A DNA stretch of 34,246 bases from Nioella halotolerans (GTDB lineage Bacteria; Pseudomonadota; Alphaproteobacteria; Rhodobacterales; Rhodobacteraceae), in assembly GCA_003428585.1 (NCBI GenBank), contig QVQC01000033.1, positions 1 through 34,246 on the forward strand, written 5' to 3'. Below, piece after piece: positions 31,158 through 34,246 of this stretch (position 1 is the stretch's first letter; each line of letters opens with the position of its first letter). Under the pieces are notes generated by a model. The model did not search any database, was not told the DNA's origin, and worked only from the letters and a program-made list of their open reading frames with translations. A program made the position numbers and the translations under genes.

Positions 31158-31280
31158 TCAGGTGCTGTGCGAAATGGCGTCGAGGGGAAAGGGCGCTTTC
31201 GGTAGGGTCACCCTTGCACGCCTTGCGGGGTTGTTTTCGCGGGCAATCAACGCAGCGGCGATGCGAGGCGGAAGGGTCAT
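31158..31280 (-). CDS. Small 40-residue protein in its own transcription unit
   Basis: The ORF encodes MTLPPRIAAALIARENNPAR followed by a basic and Pro-rich C-terminal half ending AISHST. AGGAC lies about 10 bases before the ATG. A promoter-like pair with an operator-like palindrome is 38 bases upstream and an intrinsic terminator 77 bases downstream, so the strand is transcribed. Codons are GC-rich at third positions, though CTA and TTG are present. I do not recognise the protein. The transcript could instead be a non-coding RNA of about 280 bases. The 600-base region 31000-31600 has no other well-supported gene. Confidence 0.45.
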   Translation of the reverse strand: MTLPPRIAAALIARENNPARRARVTLPKAPFPLDAISHST

Positions 31281-31317
31281 GGCGGCGTGTCCTGTGCTGT
31301 CTGGTTTTGTAAGTGTT

Positions 31318-31346
31318 ACTATGACACATAGTGGTGGGTCGCGCAA
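31318..31346 (-). promoter_or_regulatory. Promoter with overlapping palindromic operator
   Basis: On the minus strand TTGCGC (31346-31341) and CATAGT (31323-31318) are 17 bases apart. A perfect palindrome ACTATG-ACA-CATAGT (31318-31332) covers the -10, and GTGT-N7-ACAC (31313-31327) overlaps it. The local sequence is AT-richer than its surroundings. A repressor of TetR or GntR type would fit; this is inference. Confidence 0.5.
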
Positions 31347-31355
31347 GGGGTAAAT

Positions 31356-31547
31356 CTATTTTTTACACTTTCTCGTGGGGGTGATCCGACCTTCCCGATA
31401 GGCCCGCGAAACGGCCCGCCTGACCAGGATGCCGACGAGCCGCGCAAAGGGTTCGCCGCCGGTCAGTTGCGCAAGGAGTTCATGAAGGACCTGTGTCGCT
31501 GGTCGAGGATGGCCCAATTGGCGCGCCTGCCAGCATCTGCTCGGCAT
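31356..31547 (-). pseudogene. Possible gene remnant between pcs and the small unit
   Basis: A minus-strand frame ends at TAG 31358-31356 with a coding-like run: VLHELLAQLTGGEPFARLVG followed by ILVRRAVSRAYREGRITP. Third positions are nearly all G or C. The upstream half of the frame looks non-coding, and a shift at about 31478 would join it to another open stretch (FNAEQMLAGAPIGPSSTSD). This suggests a frameshifted or truncated gene; a short real gene starting at 31547 is the alternative. No family recognised. Confidence 0.25.
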
Positions 31548-31592
31548 TGAACGCCGAACGCGCGCCGTGCCGATGCCTGAACCGTCGGGGCA

Positions 31593-31612
31593 CCCGCGCT
31601 TCAGCGCGCGGG
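31593..31612 (-). terminator. Hairpin spanning the pcs stop codon
   Basis: CCCGCGC (31593-31599), loop TTCAGC, GCGCGGG (31606-31612): perfect 7-bp stem with the pcs stop TGA (31603-31601) in the loop. No T-run. Confidence 0.4.
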
Positions 31613-32290
31613 AACAATCTGCTGCGCGAGGCCCGCGAGGGCGAGGTAGACCGAGGTCGCGGCCAGCCCCCAGAGCGCCCAGCTTTCCGGGTTGAAATCG
31701 ACCCATGCCGCCCATCCGGCGAAGCCCGTCCAGGCGACCGCGACCGGCAGCGACAGGGCGCGCCAACGGGCCGTGCGCACCGGGTGGATGAACTTCAGGT
31801 CAAGGAACATAGCCACCGTGAACAGCACGACCAGTATCAGCGTGATGTAGAAATCCGGGCTCAGCGCGAACAGCACCAGCACCACCATGTTCCAGCAGCC
31901 GGGAAAGCCCGCGAAGGAGTTGTCCTTTGACTTCATCCGCGTGTCGGCAAAGTAGATGACGCTTGCAAAGGTGATCAGGATGATCGCCAGCCAGCCGGTC
32001 CAGCCGGGCAGAAGGTCGGATTTGAAAAGCGCATAGGCGGGAATGAAGACATAGGTCAGGTAGTCGATGATCAGGTCCATCAACTCGCCGTCAAGCTCCG
32101 GCGCGTTCGTCTTGACGTGGTAGCGGCGGGCAAGCGGACCGTCGAAGCCGTCGACGACGAAGGCCACCACCAGCCACAGGAACATCATCGACCAGTCAAG
32201 ATCGACCGCCGCCAGCATCGCGAGCATCGCGAAGACGGCGCCGGTGGCGGTGAACAGGTGAACCGAGAGGGCCTTCATGTGCAGGGTCAT
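31601..32290 (-). CDS. pcs: Phosphatidylcholine synthase
   Basis: 229 residues from the ATG at 32290; a longer frame runs into xerC and is ignored. Met4 and an upstream ATG at 32314 are alternative starts. Pcs condenses CDP-diacylglycerol with choline to phosphatidylcholine in the inner membrane, a route largely restricted to bacteria such as alphaproteobacteria. The CDP-alcohol phosphotransferase motif is present: VVDGFDGPLARRYHVKT, then PELDGELMDLIIDYLTYVF, with the family Asp residues and the wider spacing typical of Pcs. About six to eight hydrophobic helices cover the rest. Known Pcs proteins have about 240 residues. It lies downstream of xerC on the same strand, separated by a hairpin. 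Confidence 0.92.
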   Translation of the reverse strand: MTLHMKALSVHLFTATGAVFAMLAMLAAVDLDWSMMFLWLVVAFVVDGFDGPLARRYHVKTNAPELDGELMDLIIDYLTYVFIPAYALFKSDLLPGWTGWLAIILITFASVIYFADTRMKSKDNSFAGFPGCWNMVVLVLFALSPDFYITLILVVLFTVAMFLDLKFIHPVRTARWRALSLPVAVAWTGFAGWAAWVDFNPESWALWGLAATSVYLALAGLAQQIVPAR

Positions 32291-32369
32291 TGACCTGAAA
32301 TGACCGATTTGCATCGATCTGACAAGCCGGTCCGCGGGCAAGCGGTGCGGTTTCCAGCGCGTAAACCAA

Positions 32370-32392
32370 CTGAAATCCTGAAAGGATTTCAG
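32370..32392 (-). terminator. Perfect hairpin between xerC and pcs
   Basis: CTGAAATCCT (32370-32379), loop GAA, AGGATTTCAG (32383-32392): a perfect 10-bp stem about 50 bases past the xerC stop. On the minus strand TTGGTTT follows, a weak T-tail. It probably ends the DUF484-xerC transcript. Confidence 0.55.
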
Positions 32393-32441
32393 GGTGCCCG
32401 GTTTGGAACGGCGCCGTTTTGCGCGCCGGGTTCCGGCGCTG

Positions 32442-33365
32442 TCAGGCCTTGGGATGCGCGTTTCGGTAAACCTCCAGCAGGCGCGCGGTATCGACGCCCG
32501 TATAGGCCTGCGTGGTCGACAGCGAGGCGTGGCCCAGAAGCTCCTGTATGGCGCGCAGGTCGCCGCCCGCGTCCAGAAGGTGGGTGGCAAAGCTGTGGCG
32601 CATGGCGTGCGGCGTCGCGGTGGCGGGCAGGCCAAGCTGCATCCGCGCCGCCTCCACCACCTTGGCCACCTGTCGCGGGTTCAGCGCCCCGCCACGAATG
32701 CCCCGGAAAAGCGGGTCGCCGGGCACAAGGTCATGCGGGCAAAGCTCGGCATAGCGCGCGACGGCAGTGCGCGCGGTGGGCAGCACCGGCACCTCGCGCT
32801 CCTTGCCGCCCTTGCCGCGCACACGCAGCCCTTCGCCCAAGGGCAGCACCGATGCCGTGAGTCCAAGCGCCTCCGATCGCCGGAGCCCGCAGCCGTAAAG
32901 CAGCGTCACGATGGCCACGTCGCGCGCCGCCACCCAGTCGCGCCCGTCCTGTGCCTCGACCCGGCCGATCAGGTCTTTCGCTGCGTCGGGCGACAGGGGG
33001 CGGGGCAGCCTGCGTTCGAACCGTGGCGCGCGGATGGACAGGACCGGGGTGGCGTCAAAGCCCTCGCGCTCCGCCCACCATCGGTAAAAGCTCTTCACCG
33101 CCGACAGCTTGCGCGCCAGCGACCGCGCGCCCACGCCCGCGCCGCGTTCCGCCGCCATCCATGCCCGCATGTCGCGCGGGCCAAGACCGCGCAGCGGCGC
33201 AACGCCGAGTTCGCCCCCGTGATGCGCCGACTGGAAGGCAAGGAAGCCGCGCAGATCCGCGCCGTAGGCCGTCACCGTCGCCTCTGATCCGCCGCGCAAG
33301 GCGCCCACATCCGACAGCCACGCGGCCATGAGGTCGCGCGCGGCGGGGCTGAGGGTGACGCTCAT
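32442..33365 (-). CDS. xerC: Tyrosine recombinase XerC
   Basis: 307 residues. With XerD it resolves chromosome dimers at dif. The N-terminal SAM-like core-binding domain spans about 5-100 (LARKLSAVKSFYRWW). The catalytic set is complete: Arg in LLYGCGLRRSEALGL, Lys in VRGKGGKEREVPV, His253 and Arg256 in HAMRHSFATHLL, His279 in ELLGHASLSTTQ, and nucleophile Tyr288 in QAYTGVD. Length is standard (about 300). It starts 5 bases after the DUF484 gene, the usual arrangement. XerC is preferred over XerD because of this neighbour and the N-terminal sequence. Confidence 0.92.
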   Translation of the reverse strand: MSVTLSPAARDLMAAWLSDVGALRGGSEATVTAYGADLRGFLAFQSAHHGGELGVAPLRGLGPRDMRAWMAAERGAGVGARSLARKLSAVKSFYRWWAEREGFDATPVLSIRAPRFERRLPRPLSPDAAKDLIGRVEAQDGRDWVAARDVAIVTLLYGCGLRRSEALGLTASVLPLGEGLRVRGKGGKEREVPVLPTARTAVARYAELCPHDLVPGDPLFRGIRGGALNPRQVAKVVEAARMQLGLPATATPHAMRHSFATHLLDAGGDLRAIQELLGHASLSTTQAYTGVDTARLLEVYRNAHPKA

Positions 33366-33370
33366 CGCCG

Positions 33371-34084
33371 CTACCCCAGAAACCGCTGCATGCTGCGTTC
33401 CAAGACGCCGGTGAAGAAGGTCAGAAGGTCGGTCCCCCGGCTGGGGCGGAACTGGTGCGGATCCTCCGCCCCCAGAACCAGCATCGCGGGCAGGCGGCCT
33501 TCGCCAAGGTCGAGACGCAACAGCGCCTCGGACGCGATCCAGTCGGCGGCCTCGCCGTAGATGCTGGCCGCACCACTGCCGATCTGCCGCAGGGTCACGG
33601 CGCGCTGCGGCAGGGCGCGGCCATGGGTGAGGTAGTCGTCGACGAAACCGGGCGCGACCACGGTCAGCACATCCTCCAGCTTCTGCACCTTGGGGGCGCT
33701 TGTCTTTGTCGCTTCCGGGCTTTCCAACACCAGCCGGATACGGTCCACGCGCAGGATCTCGGCCACTTCGGTGCCGAGTGCCTTGAGGAAATCCTCGAAT
33801 TCCGCGCGGTCCAGCAGCGTCAGGATCGCGCGGTGGATCTGGTTGGTGCCGGCGAGGTTCTCATAGGCCGCCGCGATCACCGACCGGTGGGTGTCCTCCA
33901 GCCGGTCGAGCCGGTTTTCCAGCCGTTCCATGGCAATGCCGCGCATGTCCACGATATTGCCGCCCATCTGGCGGTCGTTCGCGGTGATCAGCGCGCGCAT
34001 CACGTCGCGGTCGTCGAGGATGATATCGGGGTCCTGCAACACCCGTTCGCGCCAATCTTGCAACGCGTCTGCCCTTTCGCCCAT
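33371..34084 (-). CDS. DUF484 family protein
   Basis: 237 residues. The family layout is clear: an N-terminal helical region with VLQDPDIILDDRDVMRALI, a coiled-coil segment (about 45-75, MERLENRLDRLEDTHRSVIA), and a GAF-like C-terminal domain ending LLTFFTGVLERSMQRFL. Proteins of this family lie next to xerC in many proteobacteria; the function is not established. It is followed by xerC after 5 bases, so the two are co-transcribed. It is preceded by a fructose-6-phosphate aldolase-like gene on the same strand. Confidence 0.9.
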   Translation of the reverse strand: MGERADALQDWRERVLQDPDIILDDRDVMRALITANDRQMGGNIVDMRGIAMERLENRLDRLEDTHRSVIAAAYENLAGTNQIHRAILTLLDRAEFEDFLKALGTEVAEILRVDRIRLVLESPEATKTSAPKVQKLEDVLTVVAPGFVDDYLTHGRALPQRAVTLRQIGSGAASIYGEAADWIASEALLRLDLGEGRLPAMLVLGAEDPHQFRPSRGTDLLTFFTGVLERSMQRFLG

Positions 34085-34134
34085 AAGCGGTCTGCCCCTT
34101 GTTCTTCTAGGTTGGGGCAGACCTTACACGATGT

Positions 34135-34246
34135 TCAGAGGATTTTCTGCCCCGTTTTCGCCCAGTCCGTCAGGAACGTCTCAAGCCCCTTGTCGGTCAG
34201 AACGTGGTTTGCCATCGCCTTGATCACGGCGGGCGGCGCGGTGGCC
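34135..34246 (-). CDS. fsa: Fructose-6-phosphate aldolase / transaldolase, C-terminus only
   Basis: 37 codons at the right edge read [20 protein letters not shown] and continue to [10 protein letters not shown] before the TGA at 34137-34135. This tail is typical of the small FSA/TalC-type transaldolases (about 217 residues, decameric), which handle C3 transfer between sugar phosphates. The 5' part lies outside the window, so start, catalytic Lys and exact subtype cannot be seen. The symbol is tentative; tal is the alternative. Confidence 0.75.
   Translation of the reverse strand, partial: ATAPPAVIKAMANHVLTDKGLETFLTDWAKTGQKIL

Noticed and set aside
31356..31766. 136-codon minus-strand ORF as a full gene
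   Set aside because: Its first half overlaps the end of pcs in another frame and looks non-coding; only the last third has coding character.
1..34246. tRNA, rRNA, CRISPR arrays, insertion sequences, attachment sites
   Set aside because: No cloverleaf, ribosomal signature, regularly spaced direct-repeat array, transposase or integrase other than XerC was seen on either strand.

Overview
The window is high-GC, densely packed DNA that reads as a chromosome segment of an alphaproteobacterium of the family Rhodobacteraceae (Roseobacter type). Reasons: a GcrA cell-cycle regulator, bacterial phosphatidylcholine synthase, a complete heterotetrameric sarcosine oxidase operon, RTX/Hint secreted proteins of a kind common in this family, a DUF484-xerC pair, and short GC-rich intergenic palindromes typical of the group. 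This assignment is inference from gene content; no species call is possible. No rRNA, tRNA, CRISPR array or insertion sequence was found.

Layout. 1-272 holds the 5' part of an AT-richer unknown gene on the minus strand that runs off the left edge. 578-5591 is soxBDAG (minus strand), oxidising sarcosine to glycine and passing a one-carbon unit to tetrahydrofolate. 5723-8521 is a three-gene Tad-type operon (TadG-like vWA protein and two TadE-like proteins, minus strand). 8804-14434 holds a glutamate dehydrogenase, a pirin, a small alpha/beta hydrolase, a dual-CDGSH iron-sulfur protein, a DCC-family thiol-disulfide protein and several small membrane proteins. 14726-19070 has rimO, a DUF4389 protein, an AsmA-like protein and a lipoprotein lytic transglycosylase. 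19129-24690 has gcrA, an argD-argF arginine pair, a hotdog thioesterase, metF, and divergent metR with a MetR box between them. 24960-28961 is a 1,333-residue choice-of-anchor-L/RTX/Hint protein. 29075-30999 has suhB and two tandem Flp-like pseudopilin genes. 31031-31346 looks like a complete small minus-strand transcription unit (promoter with operator-like palindrome, 40-codon ORF, intrinsic terminator). 31601-34246 has pcs, xerC, a DUF484 gene and the 3' end of a fructose-6-phosphate aldolase/transaldolase.

Functional links. Sarcosine oxidase makes 5,10-methylene-tetrahydrofolate, the substrate of MetF, so two loci 17 kb apart serve the same one-carbon pool. The Tad-like operon, the tandem Flp-like genes and the RTX/Hint protein form a cell-surface theme. 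Most of the window is ordinary core metabolism.

The least explained parts are the left-edge gene, a 51-bp element with an 11-bp internal period present in two inverted copies, the tandem Flp-like genes, the small regulated transcript near 31.2 kb, and a set of short perfect hairpins sitting on or beside stop codons.
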